Below are positions 16,831 through 24,601 of a stretch of 40,894 nt of DNA, in pieces; the stretch's first letter is position 1; each line of letters begins with the position of its first letter. The translations under genes and the position numbers were made by a program. This DNA comes from JAQUCI01 sp964553255 (GTDB taxonomy: Bacteria > Bacillota_I > Bacilli_A > Erysipelotrichales > Erysipelotrichaceae). The stretch covers positions 1-40,894 of the forward strand of contig CAZKJS010000009.1 in NCBI GenBank assembly GCA_964553255.1, read 5' to 3'. Below the pieces are notes generated by a model. The model ran no database searches and was not told the origin of the DNA. It saw nothing but the letters and a program-made list of their open reading frames with translations.

Positions 16831-18069
16831 TTAAATAACAAAATCACCATTTTGCATGATAACTACTTCTTCATTATTAGCTTTGATACCTACCACTTTA
16901 AACTCATCAGTACCAATCATGAAATCATTATGGGATACTGCTGAGTTAACGCCTTTTCGCAATAACTCCTCTTTTGTCATATTTAACCCATTCTTGATAC
17001 AGCCAGGAAAACTTGATCCAAATGCAAGATGTGAGACCGCATTCTCATCAATCAAACCATTATAAAATATCCTTTGCATTTGATTGATTGGTGATTTCTT
17101 ACTTACTAAAGCCACTTCACCAAGACGAGATGTTCCTTCTTCTTTAAATAAGGCATCTTTCAATAGATCAACATTACTTTTTGCACTACAGTCAATCGCT
17201 ATGCCATCTTTGAAAGTGATACTGAAATCACTAACTACCTTACCTGCGATTAAAAGCGGATAAGAAGCATAAACGATACCATTAGTACTAAAACAATCAG
17301 GATCGGTAAAAACCTCTTCAGTTGGCATGTTAGCTACATAACTAACTTTGTGAGCTCCAATACTAAGATCATTAGCTCCGGTCCAAATATGATCCTTTAC
17401 TAAATCCATACGAATATCAGTACCAAGTTCACTGGTTATATGAAGTGATTTAAAGTTATGAGCATTAAGTTTATCTGCTCTTTCATTTAAAGCTACGATG
17501 TGATTTTGCCAGTTACTAATGACATCAGTAGTATGATCAACTCTAACCATCTTACACAAAGCATCTTCAAGCGCATTAAAAGCTTTCTCTGGCTCTAACT
17601 CTGGAAATACTTTATTAGCCCAGTCAACAGTGGCAACAGCGGTAGCACTCCATTGGAGCGTTCCTTGATGGATGTGTTTTCTAATAACATTACGTACATC
17701 ATTACTTGCTTGACTTAAAGCTAATAGCTTATCACTTGCGACATCATGATTTAATGTTGGATAACTACCCATCAAGCTTAACTGACATGCCCCTTGTTGT
17801 AAATAATGCTCAAGTTGTTCTTTTTTCCAATTAGGCACAAGTCGTAATTCTTCAGTCGTTGCTGATAAAGCTCTACTATGATTTATCATAGGGTCTTCAA
17901 TAAAGACAATAACATCCTTTGCTTTAGCCTTAAAAGCTTCTTTAACTACTTCCTGTGCTAATTCAAGAGCCTCTGGTATAGTTTGAATGATCAAGTATTG
18001 ATTTGGTTGCAGATTAACGCCAACCCTTACAAGCATTAAAGCAAATTTCTGCCTTCTAAACTGATCCAT
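16831..18069 (-). CDS. M29 aminopeptidase (AmpS/PepS type)
   Basis: A 412-residue leucyl/cysteinyl-type metalloaminopeptidase that removes N-terminal residues from short peptides in the cytosol. The N-domain starts FALMLVRVGVNLQPNQYLII, typical of M29. Metal-site motifs are in order: NMPTEEVFTDPD, LGEVALV, SHLAFGSSFPGC and SHNDFMIGTDEF, which give the Glu, Glu, His, His and Asp ligands. It is a clear paralog of the M29 gene on the opposite arm (33804). It starts 3 nt after the guanylate-kinase-like stop, with a weak ribosome site (AGAGTATAGG). Confidence 0.92.
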   Translation of the reverse strand: MDQFRRQKFALMLVRVGVNLQPNQYLIIQTIPEALELAQEVVKEAFKAKAKDVIVFIEDPMINHSRALSATTEELRLVPNWKKEQLEHYLQQGACQLSLMGSYPTLNHDVASDKLLALSQASNDVRNVIRKHIHQGTLQWSATAVATVDWANKVFPELEPEKAFNALEDALCKMVRVDHTTDVISNWQNHIVALNERADKLNAHNFKSLHITSELGTDIRMDLVKDHIWTGANDLSIGAHKVSYVANMPTEEVFTDPDCFSTNGIVYASYPLLIAGKVVSDFSITFKDGIAIDCSAKSNVDLLKDALFKEEGTSRLGEVALVSKKSPINQMQRIFYNGLIDENAVSHLAFGSSFPGCIKNGLNMTKEELLRKGVNSAVSHNDFMIGTDEFKVVGIKANNEEVVIMQNGDFVI

Positions 18070-18072
18070 CGC

Positions 18073-18645
18073 CTATACTCTTTTTGCAATTTCAGCAAGG
18101 ATTTTTGTTTTAATTTGATCAACTGCTGTGTTAACATCTTCAGTAGATACGATGTTGTTAAAAAGTGGAGCTAGTTCCATATCCATTCGGGCTTTATTCA
18201 ATCGATTTTTGATACTTGCTTCATCATCTTTATAGATTAGATTAATCTGTTTTTCTAATTCTTCAAAGCTTTTAGGCATGACAAAGAAAGCTAAAGCGTC
18301 AGGTATGTTTAATTTGATAGGACCTACACCTTGGGCTTCAACCTCAATTAACACATTTTTACCTTGCTCAATTAGAAACTCAACTTGATTTTTAGGAGTA
18401 CCATAATAATACCCATTAAATTCTGTATATTCTAATAGTTCATGATTTCTAACCGCTTGGGCAAAACCTTGATGAGTGACAAAGTAATAATCGATTCCAT
18501 CAATTTCTTTTTCTTTTTTTGGTCTTGTTGTCATTGATACTGAATAGAATAAGCTTAGTTCTGGATCTTGCATTAAAGCATGACGGATTGGTCTTTTACC
18601 AACCGAAGAAGCTCCACTAAGTATTACAACTATTCCTTTTTTCAT
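18073..18645 (-). CDS. Guanylate-kinase-like protein with an altered P-loop
   Basis: The 190-residue protein has the full layout of guanylate kinase: P-loop at 11-19, GMP-binding SMTTRP (37-42), IDYYF (51-55), ELLEYTEFNGYYYGTP (69-84), a strand VLIEVEAQG (98-106) and a lid near 131-150. Key parts are changed. The usual GPSGVGKGT is GASSVGKRP: the phosphate-binding Lys17 stays, but the next two residues are Arg and Pro instead of Gly/Ser and Thr/Ser. The family Asp before QG is Glu103-Ala. The lid Arg-rich RGRG segment reads NLIYKDD. GMP-site residues look intact, so it might bind GMP without efficient kinase action. It lies between PepD and M29 genes with its own site AGGAGGTAAAT. It is probably a paralog rather than the cell's essential Gmk. 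Confidence 0.75.
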   Translation of the reverse strand: MKKGIVVILSGASSVGKRPIRHALMQDPELSLFYSVSMTTRPKKEKEIDGIDYYFVTHQGFAQAVRNHELLEYTEFNGYYYGTPKNQVEFLIEQGKNVLIEVEAQGVGPIKLNIPDALAFFVMPKSFEELEKQINLIYKDDEASIKNRLNKARMDMELAPLFNNIVSTEDVNTAVDQIKTKILAEIAKRV

Positions 18646-18654
18646 ATTTACCTC

Positions 18655-20091
18655 CTATTTTAGAGCACTGACAAATGTTGTCAGTAACTTATATGTGCGA
18701 TCAAACGAAGCAAGATCAAGTTCTTCATCTGGTGTATGAATAAACTTAGTCTTGGGTCCAATCGATACGATATCCATATCATCATACATTGCTTTAAATA
18801 CACCACATTCGCAACCACCATGAGCAGCTATCAACTCAAGCTTTACATCATATAGTTCTTTAACAACTGCTGTTAATGTATCACGCATATTTGATATTTC
18901 AGAATAATTCCATCCTGGATAGAAAGCATGAATAGAGTATGATGCACCAAAAATTTCACATAAGCAAGCAATTTCTCTAATCAAGTTTTCAATACCACTT
19001 TTTAGTGCCGAACGAATTGAGATAGCTAGTTGTAATTGGTCCTTTTCAGTCGTTACAACCCCTAAGTTTAATGACGTCATTGTTAAACCTTCAATCGCCA
19101 TCGAACGCGCTTTAAATCCGTTTGGTAAAAGATAAACCATGTCGATCACTTCTTTACTACATTTGTCAGTCCAGCAAGATGTTACCTTAGTAACTTCCTT
19201 AAGAATGTATTTAAAGCCAGCATCACTAAATTCTAATTCTTCCTTAATATCCTTAGCTGATTTTTCAAATAAAGTTGCTAGAGTTGTTAGTGGCGTTTTT
19301 GACACAAACACAACATCTGCTTCACGCGGAATAGCGTTTTCTTTTAAGCCACCATCATAACTAACTAATCTTATATCAGCATTTTCAAGTTGTGCTTCTT
19401 TGATCATGCGAATCACAAGTTTATTAGCATTACCCTTTTCTTTGTTTATTTCTCCACCTGAATGACCACCACTCAAGCCTAGCACTGATAATTGGTAGGT
19501 TTCATCACTGTTTGTTTGCCAAGATAACGATTTAACAACGCGATCACGACATCCACCAGCTGATGAAAGTAATGTATTAGTTTCGCCACCACCATCAAGT
19601 GAAATCATACGATGCGCCGAAATATCCTCAGCCTTTAAATTCATCGCCCCATAAAGTCCAGTTTCTTCCTGAACGGTAAATACACACTCAAGCGGCGGAT
19701 GAGCTAGCTTATCATCAGCCAAGATAGCAAGCATATAAGCCACACCAGTACCATCATCAGCACCAAGTGTTGTTCCTTTTGCTTTAAGTAGTCCGTCTTC
19801 AACATATAAATTTAGCGGATCACTTAAGAAATCATGATTAGAATCTTTATTCTTCTCACAAACCATATCCATATGAGCTTGGATCATCAACGGTGCACTA
19901 TTTTCATAACCACTAGTTGCTTTTTTATAGATAATGACATTAAACATATCATCTTGTTTAAATGCCAATTGATGCTTTTTCGCAAAAGCAACTAAATAAT
20001 CACTTAGTGCTTTCTCATTGTTTGAACCATGTGGTATCATAGCTATTTCATTGAAGTAGAAACAATGGGGTTTACTTAGATCGAATTCCAT
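18655..20091 (-). CDS. pepD: M20 family dipeptidase PepD (aminoacyl-histidine dipeptidase type)
   Basis: Splits dipeptides, such as Xaa-His, in the cytoplasm using two zinc ions. The 478-residue length fits PepD. Metal and catalytic motifs are in order: IQAHMDMVCEK (His and catalytic Asp), LGADDGTGVAYML (bridging Asp), TVQEETGLYGA (catalytic Glu and metal Glu), LDGGGE, the dimer/lid segment LSGGHSGGEI, HGGCECGVF and, near the end, FIHTPDEELDL (metal His). The ATG follows GAGGACTAAT and lies 1 nt past the S9 stop. It would complete peptide breakdown after the endo- and aminopeptidases of the same operon. Confidence 0.93.
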   Translation of the reverse strand: MEFDLSKPHCFYFNEIAMIPHGSNNEKALSDYLVAFAKKHQLAFKQDDMFNVIIYKKATSGYENSAPLMIQAHMDMVCEKNKDSNHDFLSDPLNLYVEDGLLKAKGTTLGADDGTGVAYMLAILADDKLAHPPLECVFTVQEETGLYGAMNLKAEDISAHRMISLDGGGETNTLLSSAGGCRDRVVKSLSWQTNSDETYQLSVLGLSGGHSGGEINKEKGNANKLVIRMIKEAQLENADIRLVSYDGGLKENAIPREADVVFVSKTPLTTLATLFEKSAKDIKEELEFSDAGFKYILKEVTKVTSCWTDKCSKEVIDMVYLLPNGFKARSMAIEGLTMTSLNLGVVTTEKDQLQLAISIRSALKSGIENLIREIACLCEIFGASYSIHAFYPGWNYSEISNMRDTLTAVVKELYDVKLELIAAHGGCECGVFKAMYDDMDIVSIGPKTKFIHTPDEELDLASFDRTYKLLTTFVSALK

Positions 20092-20092
20092 A

Positions 20093-20983
20093 TTAGTCCT
20101 CTTTTCTTTTATTTGTATACTTATCTATCCAAGCTGTAATTTCAAACAATCGCTTACTACGATGTTTTGGTTTACCGCTTCTTGATAATTCATGATTTTC
20201 TTTTTTAAAACCAACAATTTTCGTATCTATGCCACGACACTTCAATACGGTGTACATCTGCATCGCTTCTTGGATCAAACAACGATAATCCTCATAAGAA
20301 TGAATAAACAAAGTAGGTGTAGTAGCTTGATGTGCATATTTTAATGGTGACATTTGCCATAGTTCATCTACACAATCATAAGGATCAGGAAAATCCTGTT
20401 CGATCACAAAATCGATACCATAGTCACTAGCAGTTACTTCAGTGATCCAGTTTGCGATTGATCTCTGACTTACAGCACAACAGAAACGATCAGTATGACC
20501 AATAATCCAATTAGTCATAAATCCACCATAACTACCACCTGTTACCGCAATCCTTGATTTATCAATCATTGGATATGTTGTTAGTACTAAATCAGTAAAA
20601 TCCATGATATCCTCATAGTCAATAGTGCCAAACTTTCTTCTAAGATCAGCGAAAGCATTACCTTTACCATCACCACCACGAGGATTGCAATAAAATACAA
20701 AGTAACCGCATGATGCCCAGTATTGCATTTCATGAAAGAATATCTCACCATATGCGGCTTTTGGTCCACCATGGATATTAAGGATTGCGGGGTAGGTCTT
20801 ATTTGGATCATAATCGATAGGTAGTAATACCCATCCATCAATCGCAAATGGGTTTTTAACCACCGTCAACGCTTGTGGTTTAGCTACATAGCGTTGTTTT
20901 AAGACACTTGCATTAAACGATGATAGTTGTTGATACTCACCGTTTTTATAAAGATAGATTTCTTGTAATTTTTGATCATACAT
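20093..20983 (-). CDS. S9 family peptidase, C-terminal catalytic domain (separated from its N-terminus by an in-frame stop)
   Basis: This is the alpha/beta-hydrolase half of an acylaminoacyl-peptidase/prolyl-oligopeptidase-type serine peptidase. The triad is visible: Ser in TGGSYGGFMTNW, Asp in SYEDYRCLIQEAMQMY and His in KKENHELSRSG. The oxyanion region LNIHGGPKAAYGE is present. The nominal ATG at 20981-20983 lies mid-domain without a ribosome site. The frame is unbroken back through 64 codons to a TAA at 21176-21178, and before that through the N-terminal propeller piece. The whole frame of 656 codons matches the family's usual size. If the stop is real, the catalytic half is probably not translated. 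Confidence 0.88.
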   Translation of the reverse strand: MYDQKLQEIYLYKNGEYQQLSSFNASVLKQRYVAKPQALTVVKNPFAIDGWVLLPIDYDPNKTYPAILNIHGGPKAAYGEIFFHEMQYWASCGYFVFYCNPRGGDGKGNAFADLRRKFGTIDYEDIMDFTDLVLTTYPMIDKSRIAVTGGSYGGFMTNWIIGHTDRFCCAVSQRSIANWITEVTASDYGIDFVIEQDFPDPYDCVDELWQMSPLKYAHQATTPTLFIHSYEDYRCLIQEAMQMYTVLKCRGIDTKIVGFKKENHELSRSGKPKHRSKRLFEITAWIDKYTNKRKED

Positions 20984-21175
20984 ACCAATTAGTAGTATAT
21001 GATCATCACTAACACTAAAATCATCACAACTTCCTTCTTTATCAATTAATACTTCAATCCTTTTATCGTTTAGACACCATAATTCACTATGAGAATTAAC
21101 TACAGAAATAAAATATGGGTTAACTCCACTATTATCAAAGTTTTTATTCTTTCCATAGCGACAATCTGTTGTAAC

Positions 21176-21178
21176 TTA
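21176..21178 (-). other. In-frame TAA splitting the S9 peptidase gene
   Basis: The same frame continues for 64 sense codons, starting VTTDCRYGKNKNF, a typical propeller piece of acylaminoacyl-peptidases, up to the ATG at 20983. The read is NEGSLYN-stop-VTTDCR. One base change (for example CAA, GAA or AAA to TAA) explains it. Confidence 0.9.
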
Positions 21179-22063
21179 ATTGTATAGACTTCCTTCATTA
21201 TCAAGCCATAACTTAGTTTCTTTTTCATTTAGTTCATAAAATTGGTTAGCTTCCATTGCGCCAAATTTTTTAGCATAGGTAGCAGCAAGTACTATCTTAT
21301 CATTGAAATAGAAAACTCTACCAATCTGTAGATCTACTTTATCATATAGTGTATCAAGTTTACCCTTGACAATATCATATTCATAAACCTGTGACCATTT
21401 ACCTTTAAACGTCTCATAATCGATTCCACTAAAAATAATTGTTTGATTATCTTTACTGACATCAAAAGATTCAACATCCAATGTGACCGGAGCAATACTA
21501 GTTATAACAAGAGATTTTTTATCAACTAAAAATAGATTATTCCGTTTACCATTAATATAACCAGCGCCATTAAAATAATAAGGATATTCATCCATTATCT
21601 GATAATCTTCATTATCGGATATCTCTTTTTTAACATTACTTCTTTGTTTTTCGTCTAGCAGATGATAATCACTATAAGCACGATCAACTGTTGCCATTAC
21701 TAAATAATGTTCTGGCAGAACCTTTATTGTATTAATTTGAAGGGGTAAACTAAAAGCTTTAATAGCTTCGCCACCAAAAACATTGATACGATAAATATCG
21801 CTTTGAAGTTGATCTTTCTTATTCTCGCGATCAGCAATAAAAAGAATGTTGCTTTCATCTTCCCAAAAGTAATTACCCTCACTACCACCACTTGTTAATT
21901 GTCGAAACATACCTTTTTCATATAACCAGATAAATTGATCATAACCACTAGCATCATTCTTAACATTTGACTTAACAAAAGCAGCGATCGTTTTAGTTGG
22001 GTTATAATTAAGGTTAGATAAAAATTGATATTGATAAAATAAATCTTGATCTATCTTCAACAT
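21176..22063 (-). CDS. S9 family peptidase, N-terminal beta-propeller part
   Basis: The 295-residue piece starts MLKIDQDLFYQYQFLSNL and has the repeated beta-blades of the prolyl-oligopeptidase propeller (YFWEDESNILFIADREN, MDEYPYYFNGAGYINGKRNN, IIFSGIDYETFKGKWSQVYEYD), which gates access to the active site. It has no catalytic residues of its own. It begins at an ATG after ATAGGAGGAACT; that ribosome site overlaps the TAG stop of the M24 gene at 22072. It is the upstream half of the split gene described at 20093. Confidence 0.88.
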   Translation of the reverse strand: MLKIDQDLFYQYQFLSNLNYNPTKTIAAFVKSNVKNDASGYDQFIWLYEKGMFRQLTSGGSEGNYFWEDESNILFIADRENKKDQLQSDIYRINVFGGEAIKAFSLPLQINTIKVLPEHYLVMATVDRAYSDYHLLDEKQRSNVKKEISDNEDYQIMDEYPYYFNGAGYINGKRNNLFLVDKKSLVITSIAPVTLDVESFDVSKDNQTIIFSGIDYETFKGKWSQVYEYDIVKGKLDTLYDKVDLQIGRVFYFNDKIVLAATYAKKFGAMEANQFYELNEKETKLWLDNEGSLYN

Positions 22064-22071
22064 AGTTCCTC

Positions 22072-23298
22072 CTATATCACAATGATCTTATCTCGATCAT
22101 CAGCAAGATATACAACCTTACCATCAGCGAACAATACACTTTCTTCAGTAAAGAAGAACACCTCATTCTCATAACCAGTTATTGCTCTTTTAGTGTTTAA
22201 TTCAAGCGCATAAGCAGTGTTATCATTAACTAAAAGTTCTCCCTTGATCGGTTGTGGCTTTTGATCACTATATAGACCAATTGTTGGACCTGCCGCATGA
22301 CCATGGATGCCAAGAGGATGGGTATATAACATCGCTTTTATTCCTTCAGCACTTGCTTGTTCAATTGATTTAGTAAAAACATCATTACCACTTAATCCTA
22401 CTTTCATATTATCACAAACAATATCTTGAAAACGATTATTCTCTTCCATTCCTACATTTAATTCCGGTAAGATCATCACTTCCTTTTCCTTAAGTACATA
22501 ACCCAATCTTTGAGTATCTGTACATAAACCTAAATAAACTATGCCAAAATCACAATGTATCAGATCCCCTGCTATAATCTTAGCATCACCACTGAACATC
22601 CCCGATGGTCTTTGTACATCAATCGTCGGGTCAAACCAATACGATAGACCAAGTTTATTCACGCTTTCCTTCATAAACCATTCAACATCCTCACAAGTAG
22701 TTACTTCTGGTGTTATAACCTTACGAGAAAAAGCTTCACTTATAATATCCATCGCAACAGCCATAACCTCAGAATAGTACTTCTTTTCCAGTTCACATCT
22801 AGTTTCTAAGAATCTTACTCCCAATAGTTCAGCTGAAACAAACTTCTCACAAAATTCAGGCGCAACTTCTTTTTTCAATATTTCATGCAGCCCAACAGAT
22901 AAACCATCACAATAGGCATAATTAGCTGAATAGTTCAGACCAATCTTTGAGGGATCACATTTTGCTAGTAACTCATTAAGTGCTTCAAACTGTGTTTGTG
23001 TTTGTTTATCCCAAGCTTGTTGGTAAAATTTATTTAGTTCAGCATCTGGAAAACTTACACTATAACAGTTAACCTCTTGATGATCATTATGTAATAATAA
23101 GATACTAATACGACGTGCTGTTGGATAGCCACTTGGTGTCATTACTGAAAAAAGCGGGTCTTCATTATACTCTTTGCTTGGTATCAACCAAACATCAATA
23201 CCACACTCCTCCATTATTGGTTGTAAAGTAACAGTTAATCTTTCTTTAAGAATTTGATCTTTAATCTTATATTGCTCTTTCAATGATCTTACTTGCAT
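22072..23298 (-). CDS. M24 family metallopeptidase (Xaa-Pro aminopeptidase-like), long-type paralog
   Basis: A 408-residue creatinase-fold peptidase. The N-domain has CGIDVWLIPSKEYNEDPLFS, close to the paralog at 15455. Candidate metal ligands: two Asp in HCDFGIVYLGLCTDTQR, His in THPLGIHGHAAGPTIG, Glu in YALELNTK and Glu in FFTEESVLF, where Ser stands in the usual Asp place after the Glu pair. All five ligands remain, so activity on Xaa-Pro or similar N-termini is plausible. The ribosome site is AGGGGG, 5 nt before the ATG. A small hairpin lies in the 41-bp gap to the preceding gene. Confidence 0.86.
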   Translation of the reverse strand: MQVRSLKEQYKIKDQILKERLTVTLQPIMEECGIDVWLIPSKEYNEDPLFSVMTPSGYPTARRISILLLHNDHQEVNCYSVSFPDAELNKFYQQAWDKQTQTQFEALNELLAKCDPSKIGLNYSANYAYCDGLSVGLHEILKKEVAPEFCEKFVSAELLGVRFLETRCELEKKYYSEVMAVAMDIISEAFSRKVITPEVTTCEDVEWFMKESVNKLGLSYWFDPTIDVQRPSGMFSGDAKIIAGDLIHCDFGIVYLGLCTDTQRLGYVLKEKEVMILPELNVGMEENNRFQDIVCDNMKVGLSGNDVFTKSIEQASAEGIKAMLYTHPLGIHGHAAGPTIGLYSDQKPQPIKGELLVNDNTAYALELNTKRAITGYENEVFFFTEESVLFADGKVVYLADDRDKIIVI

Positions 23299-23319
23299 AT
23301 ATCCCCCTATATTAAAGAA

Positions 23320-23336
23320 GAGTGATTAGATCACTC
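23320..23336 (-). terminator. Small stem-loop between two M24 genes
   Basis: A perfect 7-bp stem GAGTGAT / ATCACTC with a 3-nt loop sits 4 nt after the stop at 23340 and is followed by TTCTTTAATAT on the minus strand. It is weak for a terminator and lies inside a continuous operon, so an RNA-processing or stability role is equally likely. Confidence 0.4.
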
Positions 23337-23339
23337 ACT

Positions 23340-24527
23340 TTAAATTCTAATCAATATTAACTCTTGTTGCGGATCACCAAGCCATTCACAGCCATCCGCA
23401 GTAATCACAACATCTTCTTCAATACCTATCCTGCCTTCTGGTAGTGTTATTCCCGGTTCAATCGTAAAAACATTACCTGCATCAAGTGGGGTATCAATTA
23501 ACTCACTACGATTGTATCGTGGTCGTCTATTAGCTAAGATGGTGCCGCCATCGTGAGTAACATGACCCACTTGGTGACCAAGAGCAGCATTCCAAGAATC
23601 ATAGCCATTATCAACTATCATATGACGGGCAATCTGATCTACTTGAAAGCCAGTAACCCCAGGACGCATAAACTCCTTTGCGGCTTTGATAGCATCTCTA
23701 ACCAAGTAGAAAGCTTCTTTGATCCTTTCAGGAGCATCAGTTTCGTCATCTTTTAAAACATAATACATACGTTGTAAATCACTACAGTAACCATCTTTGC
23801 TTACTCCATAATCAATGTTCACCAAGTATCCCTTCACAAGTGGCGTATCGGTAATTCCGCCATGTCCCTGTGGCACATTTGGGTCAACCATTACACTTGG
23901 ACATTGTGAGCTAGCCCAACTCATCTTATAACCATCAGCATACGCAACTTCATGTAAGAAATTAAATATCTCAATTGAAGTCATGTTTGGATGACAAATA
24001 TCAGGCACTCTTCTTAAGTATTCATCCGCTTTTAAGACACAGTCTTTGATCTTAGCTATTTGACTTGAGGTCTTTATGCCTCTAATCTTTGAAACGATAG
24101 GAAAAGCACTGATGATCTCACCTTTGAATTCAATGCTTGCAAGTGCACGATCAAGCATCATTTTCATACCAACAGTTAATCCATCACTACTAGCATCACT
24201 ATTAGAATAATTTAATGCTAAGCAATCAGGCTTTAAATCAGCTAATACTTCTTTGATTGTTTCTTCCATAGTTGTCTTATACTCAATCACTTCATCAATA
24301 CCATTAATCAAGCGATAACCTTCGACATCTAAAGGAGAAACAATAGCAATACATTTATCTTGCGTAAAGATGATGGTTGTAGCGATTATAAAATCCATGT
24401 CACCTAAAACCGGTAAGATAGGCTCAGACCGCATAATTGTTTCGCGACCTGTGATTAACCAAGCATCAATCTGTTTTTCCTTCATAATTTTATAAATTAA
24501 AGGAATTTTCTCTAAATCAAGATTCAT
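23340..24527 (-). CDS. M24 family Xaa-Pro dipeptidase/aminopeptidase-like
   Basis: A 395-residue pita-bread metallopeptidase with a complete classical site: NIDYGVSKDGYCSDLQR (two Asp), ALGHQVGHVTHDGG (His), FTIEPGITL (Glu) and IGIEEDVVI (Glu). The N-domain motif IDAWLITGRETIMRSEPILP is shared with the paralogs at 30122 and 32624, so these three form one subfamily. RYNRSELIDTP is also shared with the 30122 protein. Expected to act on proline-containing peptides in the cytoplasm with Mn or Co. The ribosome site is AAAGGAGCAATATATA. It is the first gene after the oppA stem-loop and, with no room for a promoter there, depends on read-through. Confidence 0.9.
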   Translation of the reverse strand: MNLDLEKIPLIYKIMKEKQIDAWLITGRETIMRSEPILPVLGDMDFIIATTIIFTQDKCIAIVSPLDVEGYRLINGIDEVIEYKTTMEETIKEVLADLKPDCLALNYSNSDASSDGLTVGMKMMLDRALASIEFKGEIISAFPIVSKIRGIKTSSQIAKIKDCVLKADEYLRRVPDICHPNMTSIEIFNFLHEVAYADGYKMSWASSQCPSVMVDPNVPQGHGGITDTPLVKGYLVNIDYGVSKDGYCSDLQRMYYVLKDDETDAPERIKEAFYLVRDAIKAAKEFMRPGVTGFQVDQIARHMIVDNGYDSWNAALGHQVGHVTHDGGTILANRRPRYNRSELIDTPLDAGNVFTIEPGITLPEGRIGIEEDVVITADGCEWLGDPQQELILIRI

Positions 24528-24557
24528 ATTATATATTGCTCCTTTGTACTAAAAGAT

Positions 24558-24585
24558 AAGAGCCTAAGCCGTAGCTTAGGCTCTT
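24558..24585 (-). terminator. Strong stem-loop after oppA, inside the operon
   Basis: A perfect 12-bp stem AAGAGCCTAAGC / GCTTAGGCTCTT with a 4-nt loop is followed on the minus strand by ATCTTTTAG. It sits 16 nt after the oppA stop and 30 nt before the next peptidase gene, which has no promoter of its own. It is likely a partial terminator or 3'-end stabiliser that keeps oppA above the downstream peptidases. Confidence 0.75.
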
Positions 24586-24601
24586 AGATTAATAAACTTG
24601 C

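Noticed and set aside
19139..19360. Antisense open frames over the peptidase and transporter genes
   Set aside because: They mirror conserved coding sequence on the other strand, lack ribosome sites and show no recognisable domains.
20093..22063. TAA reassigned to a sense codon, explaining both split genes
   Set aside because: TAA is the usual stop across the window and appears in frame inside only two genes; substitution or read error is simpler.
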